Assembly (NCBI RefSeq): GCF_042433085.1
Contig: NZ_JBHLWA010000013.1
Coordinates: forward strand, 1 to 64,000
Length of the DNA stretch: 64,000 nt
Origin: Gallibacterium melopsittaci
GTDB taxonomy: Bacteria; Pseudomonadota; Gammaproteobacteria; Enterobacterales; Pasteurellaceae
Direction: 5' to 3'
Every line of letters starts with the position of its first letter. Within the stretch, counting starts at the first letter, position 1. The notes below the pieces were generated by a model. That model was not told the origin of the DNA. It searched no databases and worked only from the letters and a program-made list of their open reading frames with translations. The position numbers and the translations under genes were made by a program. Shown here piece by piece: positions 45,847 to 54,499 of this stretch.

Positions 45847-46185
45847 CTAATGTTCCTCTTTGGCATGATTAATGGTATAGCGTGGAATTTCAACCACTAA
45901 ATCTTCATCACCGACTACCGCTTGACAACTTAAACGACTATCCACTTCTAAGCCCCAAGCTTTATCTAACATATCATCTTCAAGATCAGAACTTTCATTC
46001 AATGAATCAAACCCTTCACGCACAATCACGTGACAAGTTGTACAAGCACAAGATTTTTCACAAGCATGGTCAATTTCAATCCCTGAACGTAACGCTGCAT
46101 CTAAAATGGTTTCCCCTGCATTTGCGTCAACAACCATACCTTCTGGACAATGTTCTTCATTGGGTAAAAAAACAATTTTTGGCAT
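45847..46185 (-). CDS. fdx: Isc-type [2Fe-2S] ferredoxin
   Basis: Electron donor for cluster assembly. The 112 aa have the four ligands Cys42, Cys48, Cys51 and Cys87 in the adrenodoxin-type pattern (HACEKSCACTTCHVIV and SRLSCQAV). It lies 12 bp after hscA. Confidence 0.95.
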   Translation of the reverse strand: MPKIVFLPNEEHCPEGMVVDANAGETILDAALRSGIEIDHACEKSCACTTCHVIVREGFDSLNESSDLEDDMLDKAWGLEVDSRLSCQAVVGDEDLVVEIPRYTINHAKEEH

Positions 46186-46197
46186 TTTTATTTCCTT

Positions 46198-48051
46198 TTA
46201 TTCTTCAAATTGTTCAACAGAATGACCTGCTAATGCTTGTTTAATTGAATTATCCATTCTTCTCGCCGCAAACTCACGGGTTGCTTGATCAAGTTGTTTA
46301 ATACCTTGTGCAATTTGTTGGCTATCATCTTGTTGGCTAACCGCTTCTAATGCCTGTAATGCTGTTTTTATTCCAGCTAACTCATCTGCATTTAATAAAT
46401 CTGCATCTTCAGCTAATGCACTATACACATTTTCCAATACTCTCGCCGCTTCCACTCGTTGCTCTGCTAATTCACGTGCCTGCATATCTGCTTTTGCATT
46501 TTCGTGCGATGATTTAATCATTTGGGTAATTTCATCATCTGTTAATCCGTAAGATGGTTTTACTTGAATTGATGACTGTACTCCTGTTGATTTTTCCATT
46601 GCGGTTACGCTCAATAAGCCATCAGCATCTACTTGATAAGTCACCCGAATATGGGCAGCCCCTGCTACCATTGGCGGAATACCTTTTAAACTAAAACGTG
46701 CTAATGAGCGACAATCTTGCACTAACTCACGTTCGCCTTGCACAATATGCACTGACATTGCTGTTTGTCCATCTTTGAACGTAGTAAATTCTTGCGCTCT
46801 TGCTACTGGAATCGTGGTATTGCGTGGAATAATCTTCTCAACCAAACCGCCCATAGTTTCAATACCTAGTGAAAGTGGTATCACATCTAATAACAACATC
46901 TCACTATCTGGTTTATTTCCTGCAAGAATATCAGCTTGAATAGCTGCCCCTAATGCAACCACTTTATCAGGATCGATGGACGTTAACGGCTGCTTAGCAA
47001 AAAACTCTGCAACTTGTTCTCTCACAAATGGCACTCGAGTTGAACCACCTACCATTACCGTTTCAATGACTTCATCCACACTCACATTTGCATCTTTTAA
47101 TGCGCGACGGCACGCAAATAATGTCCGTTTCACTAATGGTTGAATTAATTGGTTAAATGTCGCTCGTTCAACCACAATTTGTCGATCATTTAAGGTTACA
47201 GTAGTTTCTGTGGTCGCAGTTAACGCTAATTTAGTTGCTGTTGCTAAATCTAATAATTGACGTTGTTGTTGATCGTTTTCTGCCGTAAAGTTTGCTTGTT
47301 GGGCAAGGTAATCTGCTAATAAATGGTCAAAATCATCACCACCTAATGCCGTATCACCACCTGTTGCTAATACTTCAAAGACCCCTTTACTTAACCGCAA
47401 AATAGAAATATCAAAAGTACCGCCACCTAAATCATAAACTGCAATAACCCCTTCTTGTCCGCTATCTAGACCATAGGCTATTGCCGCTGCAGTCGGTTCG
47501 TTTAATAAACGTAATACATTTAATCCCGCAAGACGAGCTGCATCTTTTGTTCCTTGCCGTTGAGCATCATCAAAATAGGCTGGTACCGTAATGACGCAGC
47601 CGACTAATTCACCGCCTAAACGCTGTTCTGCTAAAGAATGTAAACGTCGCAAAATATCAGCAGACACTTCAACTGGACTGTGAATACCCTGTTTCGTTAC
47701 CAATAAAGGCAAACCATTCTCACTGGCTTGCAAATGATAAGGCAAATTTGGATAACGCTGCTGTACATCAGTTAAACTCCGGCCCATTAAACGTTTAACT
47801 GAAATAATCGTATTATGTGGATCTTCTGCTGCAAATGCTTTTGCTTCATGACCAACTATCGTTTGTTCTCCGCCATAATAAACAACAGATGGAATTAACG
47901 CACGTTCTTGTTCATCAAGTAAAATATCTGCTTTACCACTGCGTACGGTTGCCACTAAAGAATTTGTTGTACCAAGATCAATTCCGACTGCTAATCGTGC
48001 TTGATGAGGTGCGGCACTCTGTCCTGGTTCTGCAATTTGTAATAATGCCAT
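46198..48051 (-). CDS. hscA: Fe-S assembly chaperone HscA (Hsc66)
   Basis: Specialised Hsp70 that, with HscB, releases the cluster from IscU by binding its LPPVK motif. The 617 aa have the ATPase domain (VGIDLGTTNSLVA, residues 23-35; VYDLGGGTFDISIL; GGSTRVPFV) and a substrate domain from about 390. It starts 18 bp after hscB. Confidence 0.96.
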   Translation of the reverse strand: MALLQIAEPGQSAAPHQARLAVGIDLGTTNSLVATVRSGKADILLDEQERALIPSVVYYGGEQTIVGHEAKAFAAEDPHNTIISVKRLMGRSLTDVQQRYPNLPYHLQASENGLPLLVTKQGIHSPVEVSADILRRLHSLAEQRLGGELVGCVITVPAYFDDAQRQGTKDAARLAGLNVLRLLNEPTAAAIAYGLDSGQEGVIAVYDLGGGTFDISILRLSKGVFEVLATGGDTALGGDDFDHLLADYLAQQANFTAENDQQQRQLLDLATATKLALTATTETTVTLNDRQIVVERATFNQLIQPLVKRTLFACRRALKDANVSVDEVIETVMVGGSTRVPFVREQVAEFFAKQPLTSIDPDKVVALGAAIQADILAGNKPDSEMLLLDVIPLSLGIETMGGLVEKIIPRNTTIPVARAQEFTTFKDGQTAMSVHIVQGERELVQDCRSLARFSLKGIPPMVAGAAHIRVTYQVDADGLLSVTAMEKSTGVQSSIQVKPSYGLTDDEITQMIKSSHENAKADMQARELAEQRVEAARVLENVYSALAEDADLLNADELAGIKTALQALEAVSQQDDSQQIAQGIKQLDQATREFAARRMDNSIKQALAGHSVEQFEE

Positions 48052-48069
48052 TTGCCTTATGTTCCCACA

Positions 48070-48588
48070 TTAAAAATCAAAAAGTTTTTCTTCTAAACGA
48101 GCTATTTCTTGTTGTAATTTCTGAATAAATTTCAAACGATCAACGATCTGTTTTGCATTATGCCATTCTTGTTGCGTTAGCTTTTCGGCTAGCACATGCA
48201 AATTTTGTTGATAACTTGCTTTTGCTTGTTGAGATAACGCCTCTAATAACGTTTCATCTTGTTCTTGTTCAGCTTGTTCCAATTGTTCCCTTAATTCCAT
48301 TTGCTGCATCAAAAACTCAATATCATGCGTCGTATTTTCACTCTCAACAGGCTTTTGCAACGCTAAACTTAACATTGCTTCTGCACGTAAAATAGGATCT
48401 TTCAAGATTTGATACGCATCATTCACTTGCGTTGATTGTTGTAATGCCAAACGTTGTTCTTGTTCTGTTGCAGTGGCAAAATTATCAGGATGTAACTGTT
48501 TTTGTAGTTGTAGATACTGTTGTGATAAGGCAGCAAGATCAACTTCAAACTTTACAGGTAATGCAAACAATTCAAAAGGATTAAACAT
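48070..48588 (-). CDS. hscB: Fe-S assembly co-chaperone HscB
   Basis: J-domain protein that brings IscU to HscA. The HPD motif is at residues 33-35 (QLHPDNF), with a C-terminal helical IscU-binding domain. The ATG at 48588 (MFNPFELF) gives 172 aa and fits the family start; the longer frame would add eight residues not found in relatives. It lies 24 bp after iscA. Confidence 0.94.
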   Translation of the reverse strand: MFNPFELFALPVKFEVDLAALSQQYLQLQKQLHPDNFATATEQEQRLALQQSTQVNDAYQILKDPILRAEAMLSLALQKPVESENTTHDIEFLMQQMELREQLEQAEQEQDETLLEALSQQAKASYQQNLHVLAEKLTQQEWHNAKQIVDRLKFIQKLQQEIARLEEKLFDF

Positions 48589-48612
48589 AATATCTTCAAT
48601 AATACTGGACAA

Positions 48613-48936
48613 TTAAACGTGGAAGCTCTCACCACATCCACATTGTTCTTTTACATTTGGGTTGGTAAATTTGAAGCCTTCATTTAAACCTTCTTTGACG
48701 AAATCTAATTGTGTTCCATCTAAATAAACAAGGCTCTTACTATCAACAATAATTTTTACCCCATTATCTTCAAATACTTGATCATCTTCATTTAAGACAT
48801 CAACAAATTCGAGAACATAGGCTAATCCAGAACAACCTGATGTTTTGATACCTAAACGCAGACCAATTCCCTTACCCCGATTTGTTAGAAAATCTCTAAC
48901 ACGTTGTGCTGCACTTTCAGTTAATGAAATCGCCAT
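48613..48936 (-). CDS. iscA: Fe-S cluster assembly/carrier protein IscA
   Basis: A-type carrier that delivers clusters or iron. The 107 aa have the three ligand cysteines Cys35, Cys99 and Cys101 (TSGCSGLAY and EQCGCGESF). A hairpin lies in the 52-bp gap to iscU, the longest gap inside the operon. Confidence 0.96.
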   Translation of the reverse strand: MAISLTESAAQRVRDFLTNRGKGIGLRLGIKTSGCSGLAYVLEFVDVLNEDDQVFEDNGVKIIVDSKSLVYLDGTQLDFVKEGLNEGFKFTNPNVKEQCGCGESFHV

Positions 48937-48957
48937 ATTTTGCTCCTAAATGGGAAA

Positions 48958-48982
48958 AGGTGTTATCTCTTCGATAACACCT
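48958..48982 (-). promoter_or_regulatory. Terminator-like hairpin between iscU and iscA
   Basis: AGGTGTTATC and GATAACACCT form a 10-bp perfect stem with a 5-base loop. On the minus strand TTTTCCC follows. It could partly terminate the transcript or protect the iscRSU message, giving more scaffold and desulfurase than downstream chaperones. Confidence 0.6.
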
Positions 48983-48988
48983 AAAAAA

Positions 48989-49372
48989 TTATTTAACGTT
49001 TTTTGCTTTATAGTCTGCGATTGCCGCTTTAATTGCATCTTCTGCAAGGATTGAACAGTGTACTTTTACTGGTGGTAATTCAAGTTCCGCCGCAATATCG
49101 CTATTTTTGATCGCTTGTGCTTCATCTAATGATTTACCTTTTACCCATTCAGTAATCAATGAACTCGAAGCAATTGCAGAACCACAACCATAAGTTTTAA
49201 ATTTTGCATCTTCAATAATGCCATTATCATTCACTTTAATTTGTAATTGCATTACATCGCCACAAGCTGGTGCACCCACCATACCACTACCAACTGTCGG
49301 ATCTTTTTTATCGAATGATCCGACATTGCGTGGGTTTTCATAATGATCAATAACTTTTTCGCTGTATGCCAT
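48989..49372 (-). CDS. iscU: Fe-S cluster scaffold IscU
   Basis: Scaffold on which IscS builds [2Fe-2S] clusters. The 127 aa have Cys37, Asp39, Cys63, His105 and Cys106 as ligands and the HscA-binding LPPVK at residues 99-103. It starts 12 bp after iscS. Confidence 0.97.
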   Translation of the reverse strand: MAYSEKVIDHYENPRNVGSFDKKDPTVGSGMVGAPACGDVMQLQIKVNDNGIIEDAKFKTYGCGSAIASSSLITEWVKGKSLDEAQAIKNSDIAAELELPPVKVHCSILAEDAIKAAIADYKAKNVK

Positions 49373-49384
49373 AATTCACTCCTA

Positions 49385-50599
49385 TTAATGTGCTGACCAT
49401 TCAACAGTACTAAAATCAACGCCTTCTTTGTACATATCCCATAAAGGAGAAAGTTCACGCAATTTTGCAACTGCTTTTTTTACTAATTCAATCGTATAAT
49501 CAATTTCTTCTTCTGTGGTATAGCGTCCAATCGTAAAACGAATTGAGCTATGTGCTAACTCATCATTTAAGCCTAATGCACGCAACACATATGAAGGCTC
49601 TAGACTTGCAGAAGTACAGGCTGATCCAGAAGACACCGCAATATCACGCAATGACATCATTAATGATTCACCTTCAACATAGTTAAAACTCATATTAAGG
49701 TTTGTGCCTACACGATGTTCCATTGAGCCATTTACATATACTTCTTCAATATCTTTTAAACCGTTATATAAACGATCACGCAAGGCAGTTAAACGAGGCA
49801 TTTCGGTTGCCATTTCTTCTTTACAAATACGATAGGCTTCACCCATACCAACAATTTGGTGAACAGGCAATGTACCTGAACGCATTCCTCTTTCATGCCC
49901 ACCACCATGAATAATTGCTTCTAAACGCACACGAGGTTTACGACGGACATATAATGCACCAATTCCTTTTGGCCCATAAAGTTTATGACCAGACATTGAC
50001 ATTAAATCTACTTTTAATGTTGAAAGATCGATAGGTAACTTACCAACAGATTGTGTTGCATCAACATGAAAAATAATTTTACGTTCACGACAAAGTTCAC
50101 CGATTGTCGCAATATCTTGAATAACACCAATTTCATTATTGACATGCATAATAGAAACTAAAATAGTATCTTCACGCATTGCAGCTTTAAGTTCTTCAAG
50201 ATCGATTAAGCCGTCTGCTTTTGGTGAAAGATAAGTGACTTCAAAACCTTCACGCTCTAACTGACGACAAGTATCTAATACCGCTTTATGCTCTGTCTTA
50301 CAGGTAATAATATGTTTACCTTTCGTTTGGTAAAAGTGAGCTGCACCTTTAATCGCAAGATTATCAGATTCTGTTGCACCAGAGGTAAACACAATCTCAC
50401 GTGCATCTGCACCAATAAGATCAGCTATGTGATTACGTGCAACATCTACCGCTTCTTCTGCCTGCCAACCAAATTTATGTGAACGAGATGCAGGATTACC
50501 AAATGTGCCATCTACAGTTAAATACTCCATCATTTTTTTAGCAACACGTTCATCAACTGGGCAAGTTGCTGCATAGTCTAAATAAATAGGTAGTTTCAT
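49385..50599 (-). CDS. iscS: Cysteine desulfurase IscS
   Basis: PLP enzyme that takes sulfur from cysteine for clusters, thiolated tRNA and other sulfur products. The ATG at 50599 with GGAG upstream gives 404 aa, the exact E. coli length. The PLP lysine is Lys206 (SMSGHKLYG) and the persulfide cysteine is Cys328 (SSGSACTSAS). A GTG two codons upstream would overlap the ribosome site. It follows iscR by 33 bp. Confidence 0.97.
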   Translation of the reverse strand: MKLPIYLDYAATCPVDERVAKKMMEYLTVDGTFGNPASRSHKFGWQAEEAVDVARNHIADLIGADAREIVFTSGATESDNLAIKGAAHFYQTKGKHIITCKTEHKAVLDTCRQLEREGFEVTYLSPKADGLIDLEELKAAMREDTILVSIMHVNNEIGVIQDIATIGELCRERKIIFHVDATQSVGKLPIDLSTLKVDLMSMSGHKLYGPKGIGALYVRRKPRVRLEAIIHGGGHERGMRSGTLPVHQIVGMGEAYRICKEEMATEMPRLTALRDRLYNGLKDIEEVYVNGSMEHRVGTNLNMSFNYVEGESLMMSLRDIAVSSGSACTSASLEPSYVLRALGLNDELAHSSIRFTIGRYTTEEEIDYTIELVKKAVAKLRELSPLWDMYKEGVDFSTVEWSAH

Positions 50600-50632
50600 T
50601 TTCACTCCAATAAATTCATTAAGAAATATTTC

Positions 50633-51103
50633 TTAACTTTCAATCTGTTCTAGATGTTGCTGTACATTGATTTCTGCTCGATAACGCTTTTGCATTTTTT
50701 CTTGTTGTGAGCTTACCAATTCAGCGACAGTAATTTCATTGAGAAATTCTTCGATACGATCACTCAATTTTTGCCACAATGAGTGAGTTAAACATTGTAC
50801 GCCATCTTGACAGTTACCTTTACTACGGCATTTTGTCGCTTGGACATTTTCATTTACCGCCGAGATAATCATTCCAATAGAAATCTCTTCACTTGGATAA
50901 CCTAATTGATAACCGCCACCTGGACCACGAGTACTTTTTACTAATCCATGACGACGCAATTTGGCAAATAATTGTTCTAAATAAGAAAGTGATATTTTTT
51001 GACGTTCAGAAATATCCGATAAAGTAACAGGGCCATCTTCAGCGTTTAACGCAATGTCTAATATAGCGGTAACCGCATAACGTCCTTTAGATGTAAGTTT
51101 CAT
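50633..51103 (-). CDS. iscR: Rrf2-family Fe-S regulator IscR
   Basis: Transcription factor that senses cluster status and represses the isc operon when loaded with [2Fe-2S]. The 156 aa have an N-terminal winged helix (SKGRYAVTAILDIAL) and cluster ligands Cys92, Cys98, Cys104 with His107. First gene of the operon; an IscR-type site overlaps its promoter, implying autorepression. Confidence 0.96.
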   Translation of the reverse strand: MKLTSKGRYAVTAILDIALNAEDGPVTLSDISERQKISLSYLEQLFAKLRRHGLVKSTRGPGGGYQLGYPSEEISIGMIISAVNENVQATKCRSKGNCQDGVQCLTHSLWQKLSDRIEEFLNEITVAELVSSQQEKMQKRYRAEINVQQHLEQIES

Positions 51104-51138
51104 CGTGAATTCCCTAACCTTGTTTCAAAACGGGGAAA

Positions 51139-51171
51139 ATTCTCACATAACCTACTAAAACAGTCAAGTAT
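51139..51171 (-). promoter_or_regulatory. iscR promoter with type 1 IscR-binding site
   Basis: On the minus strand a -35 TTGACT (51162-51167) and a -10 GAGAAT (51139-51144) are 17 bases apart. The 25-bp segment 51147-51171, from ATACTTGACTG to GTAGGTTAT, fits the E. coli type 1 IscR consensus at about 23 of 25 positions and overlaps the -35 and spacer. That predicts repression by holo-IscR. Confidence 0.82.
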
Positions 51172-51197
51172 TATTCCATTTATAATAACGTTTTTAA

Positions 51198-51941
51198 CTA
51201 TTGTTGATTTCTATCTTTTTTTAATAAACGTTCTACTGCAGTCAACATACCTTGTAAAATATTTAATTCATTACGCTGAATCGCTGTACGTAAATAAAGA
51301 CGACGCAATTTCTTCATGACTGCACTGTTCTGAATAAAGCCAATCTCTTGATAAATCTTTTCCGTTTTTTGGAAAAAATACTCTAACTCTTCTGCTACCA
51401 CACCTTCTGGCATCGTTGATTTATGTTGCGGAGTAGTCGGTGACGACTGAGCTTGTAAATAGGCCATTCTAATTTCATAACTGACTAATTGTACCGCCAT
51501 AGCAAGATTTAATGAGGAATATTCTGGATTTGCAGGAATATTAAGATGATAGTGACATTTCAATAACTCTTCGTTGGTCAACCCAATTCGTTCACGCCCA
51601 AAGACAATCGCCACTTTTCCATTAGCAAGATGCTCTATTGTTTTTTCACCACAATAACGTGGGCTAATCGCTGTTGTAGTTAAATGACGGGATCTTGCAC
51701 TAGTCCCTATAATCAAGGAACAATCTGCTACAGCTTCATCAAAACTAGCAACAATTTTCGCATTCTCAACCACATCTGCAGAACCTGCCGATAAGGCAAT
51801 AGATTCTTCGTTAGGCAATACTTTGGGTGCAACAAGGTAAAGTTGTGATAATCCCATCGTTTTCATTGCTCTAGCAGCAGAACCAATATTCCCTGGATGA
51901 GAGGTTTCCACTAAAACAATTTTAATTTGATCTAATGACAT
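51198..51941 (-). CDS. trmJ: tRNA (cytidine/uridine-2'-O)-methyltransferase TrmJ
   Basis: SPOUT-family enzyme that methylates ribose at tRNA position 32. The 247 aa have the N-terminal VLVETSHPGNIGSAARAMK and the knot motifs IVFGRERIGLTNEEL and YSSLNLAMAVQLVSYE. It lies between the isc operon and divergent suhB, as in E. coli. Confidence 0.95.
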   Translation of the reverse strand: MSLDQIKIVLVETSHPGNIGSAARAMKTMGLSQLYLVAPKVLPNEESIALSAGSADVVENAKIVASFDEAVADCSLIIGTSARSRHLTTTAISPRYCGEKTIEHLANGKVAIVFGRERIGLTNEELLKCHYHLNIPANPEYSSLNLAMAVQLVSYEIRMAYLQAQSSPTTPQHKSTMPEGVVAEELEYFFQKTEKIYQEIGFIQNSAVMKKLRRLYLRTAIQRNELNILQGMLTAVERLLKKDRNQQ

Positions 51942-52093
51942 AATTTTATTTTCAACAAAAAATGATGGCGCAGTTTAGCACGTTTCACTGCCTGATGAAA
52001 TTCCTCGCAATTTTGTCTTTCTTTCTCTATAATGCGCAGCGATTTATTAAATTTATCAAACAACTGTTCTTTAAAATCTGGTGGAGAAAATCA

Positions 52094-52897
52094 ATGAATC
52101 CTATGTTAAATATCGCTATTCGCGCAGTGCGAAAAGCAGGCAATATCGTTGCCAAAGGTTTTGAACGTCGTGATGACATTCAAACTAGCCAAAAATCGAC
52201 TAATGATTATGTTACTAATATTGATAAAGCCTCTGAAGCTGCCATTATTGAGATTATTCGTAAATCTTACCCTGATCACACTATTATTGCGGAAGAAAGT
52301 GGTGCCTTAGAAGGTAAAGAAAGTGATATTCAATGGGTCATTGATCCACTAGATGGTACGACTAACTTTGTGAAAGGTTTACCACATTTCTCAATTTCTA
52401 TCGCAGTCCGTGTAAAAGGCCGTACAGAAGTTGGTGTGGTTTATGATCCAATCCGTAATGAGCTATTCACTGCTGTACGTGGTGAAGGAGCTAAACTCAA
52501 TGAATACCGCTTACGTCTTGATAATTCAAGTGAATTAACTGGTGCAATTATAGCAACAGGTTTCCCTTACAAAATTAAACGTTACGTTCCAATTCACTTA
52601 AATATGGTCACAGCATTAATTGAAGATTGTGCAGATTTCCGTCGCACTGGTTCTGCTGCACTTGATCTTTGCTATGTTGCCGCAGGTCGTGTTGATGCTT
52701 ATTTTGAAATGGGTGTAAAATCATGGGATTGTGCTGCTGGGGATTTAATCGTACGCGAAGCTGGCGGTTTAGTAACCGATTTTGTTGGTGGACATAGCTA
52801 CCTCACCAAAGGAAATATTGTTGCAGGATCAGCCCGTATCACTAAACAAATCTTATCTAAACTACAACCTTGTTTAACCGATGAATTTAAAGGTTAA
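52094..52897 (+). CDS. suhB: Inositol monophosphatase-family protein SuhB
   Basis: Mg-dependent phosphatase fold. In E. coli SuhB also joins the rRNA antitermination complex. The 267 aa show the metal motifs AEESGAL, DPLDGTTNF and WDCAAGDLIVREAGG. The ATG at 52094 (MNPMLNIA) with GGAG upstream matches the family start; the longer frame from 51962 adds an unrelated hydrophobic leader over the promoter. Confidence 0.95.
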   Translation: MNPMLNIAIRAVRKAGNIVAKGFERRDDIQTSQKSTNDYVTNIDKASEAAIIEIIRKSYPDHTIIAEESGALEGKESDIQWVIDPLDGTTNFVKGLPHFSISIAVRVKGRTEVGVVYDPIRNELFTAVRGEGAKLNEYRLRLDNSSELTGAIIATGFPYKIKRYVPIHLNMVTALIEDCADFRRTGSAALDLCYVAAGRVDAYFEMGVKSWDCAAGDLIVREAGGLVTDFVGGHSYLTKGNIVAGSARITKQILSKLQPCLTDEFKG

Positions 52898-52910
52898 TTC
52901 ATCTGTATTC

Positions 52911-52945
52911 ACAAAAGCTAACTGTATTGCTAGCTTTTGTGTTTT
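52911..52945 (+). terminator. Terminator after suhB
   Basis: ACAAAAGCTA and TAGCTTTTGT form a 10-bp perfect stem with a 10-base loop, followed by GTTTTC. Confidence 0.75.
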
Positions 52946-52966
52946 CAATTAATGCTAAAATATTTC

Positions 52967-53249
52967 GGTGTAATAGACAAATTTGTTGCTAAAAGTAGGC
53001 TTAAAGCCTTATAGTACAAGGCTTTAAGCCTACTTTTTGAAATATGAACAAAAAACTGCCCGTTTTGCCAAAGTACGAAAATAAAGAAACATGGTACATC
53101 AAATAATATTCAGCGATATTTTTGTCATCATTGCCATAAAACATTTACCTTCAAGAATAAATTAGTTCCAAATAAAATTTGGTCAGATTACACCTCTGGA
53201 AAACAAAGGCATAGTAGACAAAAAGGTTGGTATTTTGCCGAACTATGCC
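52967..53249 (+). mobile_element. Deleted insertion-sequence remnant
   Basis: The left end (52967-52990) matches the inverse of bases 50-73 of this window at 20 of 24 positions. A 20-bp perfect stem follows at 52991-53010 and 53018-53037 (AAAAGTAGGC-type arms, 7-base loop, then T residues), which would block transcription reading into the element. Next comes a transposase N terminus (separate entry). It stops at a second GGCATAG end at 53208, and 53208-53249 closes with CTATGCC. Most of the transposase is gone. I could not fix the IS family. Confidence 0.7.
53057..53206 (+). pseudogene. Transposase N-terminal zinc-ribbon fragment
   Basis: This frame encodes CPFCQST, then a QRYFCHHCHKTFTFKNK segment and IWSDYTSGKQ. 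It is the two-CxxC zinc ribbon plus helix found at the N terminus of many insertion-sequence transposases. It has no start codon: a TGA lies four codons upstream in frame. No DDE catalytic domain follows, because the frame runs into the second IS end at 53208. It cannot be active. Confidence 0.7.
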
Positions 53250-53271
53250 AATATTTCTATTTTATACCGAC

Positions 53272-53299
53272 AAAAAAACCGCCATTTTGGCGGTTTTTT
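53272..53299 (-). terminator. Terminator after gapA
   Basis: AAAACCGCC and GGCGGTTTT arms form a GC-rich stem around a 4-base ATTT-type loop. T runs flank it on both strands, 22 bp after the gapA stop in the minus direction; it probably works in both directions. Confidence 0.85.
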
Positions 53300-53320
53300 A
53301 TATCTATGAATATTTTCTAA

Positions 53321-54316
53321 TTATTTAGAAATATGAGCAACTAAGTCTAATACTTTGTTTGAGTAACCAGTTTCGTTGTCATACCAAGAAACAACTTTAA
53401 CGAAAGTATCAGTTAATTGGATACCTGCTTTCGCATCAAAGATAGAAGTTAATGCACAACCATTAAAGTCTGTTGATACAACGTCATCTTCTGTGTAACC
53501 TAAAACGCCTTTGAATTCATTTTCAGAAGCACGTTTCATTTCTGCACAGATTTCTGCATAAGTTGCTGGTTTTTCTAAGTTTACAGTTAAGTCAACAACA
53601 GATACGTTTGCAGTAGGAACACGGAATGCCATACCAGTTAATTTACCATTTAATGCTGGGATAACTTTACCTACAGCTTTAGCTGCACCAGTTGATGATG
53701 GGATAATGTTTTGAGATGCACCACGACCACCACGCCAGTCTTTAGCTGATGGACCATCTACAGTTTTTTGAGTTGCTGTAGTTGCGTGAACAGTTGTCAT
53801 TAAACCGTCTTTGATACCCCATTTGTTGTGTAATACTTTAGCAATTGGTGCTAAGCAGTTAGTTGTACAAGATGCGTTAGAAACGATATCTTGACCAGCA
53901 TAGCTATCGAAGTTAACACCATTTACAAACATTGGAGTGTTGTCTTTTGATGGACCAGTCATAACAACTTTTTTCGCACCAGCAGTGATGTGTTTACGTG
54001 CAGTTTCATCAGTTAAGAATAAACCTGTTGCTTCAACAACAACGTCAACACCGATTTCATTCCATTTTAAGTTCGCTGGATCACGTTCTGCAGTAACACG
54101 GATTGTTTTACCGTTTACCACTAAATGACCATCTTTAACTTCAACAGTACCGTCGAAACGACCGTGAGTTGAATCGTATTTCAACATATACGCCATGTAA
54201 TCAACATCGATTAAGTCGTTGATACCAACTACTTCGATGTCATCACGGTGTTGTGCTGCACGGAAAACGATACGACCGATACGGCCAAAGCCGTTAATAC
54301 CAATTTTAATTGCCAT
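53321..54316 (-). CDS. gapA: Glyceraldehyde-3-phosphate dehydrogenase
   Basis: Glycolytic NAD-dependent enzyme. The 331 aa contain INGFGRIGR at the N-terminal Rossmann fold and the catalytic SNASCTTNC. The codon bias is strong, so the gene is highly expressed. It is monocistronic. A CRP/FNR-like site lies about 170 bp upstream, past an AT-rich leader. Confidence 0.98.
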   Translation of the reverse strand: MAIKIGINGFGRIGRIVFRAAQHRDDIEVVGINDLIDVDYMAYMLKYDSTHGRFDGTVEVKDGHLVVNGKTIRVTAERDPANLKWNEIGVDVVVEATGLFLTDETARKHITAGAKKVVMTGPSKDNTPMFVNGVNFDSYAGQDIVSNASCTTNCLAPIAKVLHNKWGIKDGLMTTVHATTATQKTVDGPSAKDWRGGRGASQNIIPSSTGAAKAVGKVIPALNGKLTGMAFRVPTANVSVVDLTVNLEKPATYAEICAEMKRASENEFKGVLGYTEDDVVSTDFNGCALTSIFDAKAGIQLTDTFVKVVSWYDNETGYSNKVLDLVAHISK

Positions 54317-54481
54317 AGTATTTACCTATATTTAATGTTAAACAAAATCTATCTAATTAAATCGCTGTTAATTTTTTTAGATTTAAAATTAATTGCGCTA
54401 AAACCGCGGCGGATTATAACATAAACTTCCATTCTACGAAAATCTGCCGTAGCGCAGATGAAAGATAACAGATAACTTTTT

Positions 54482-54497
54482 TGTGATCTACATCAAA
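54482..54497. promoter_or_regulatory. CRP/FNR-like site between gapA and fadR
   Basis: TGTGATCTACATCAAA reads both as a CRP site with a weak right half and, from 54483, as GTGAT-N4-ATCAA, nine of ten defined bases of an FNR box. It lies just after the fadR stop, about 170 bp upstream of gapA. Which factor uses it cannot be told. Confidence 0.45.
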
Positions 54498-54499
54498 TT

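Noticed and set aside
53044..53109. Short frame MNKKLPVLPKYENKETWYIK as the transposase start
   Set aside because: It is the wrong frame; the adjacent frame gives a proper CxxC...CxxC zinc ribbon, and this one ends after 21 codons.
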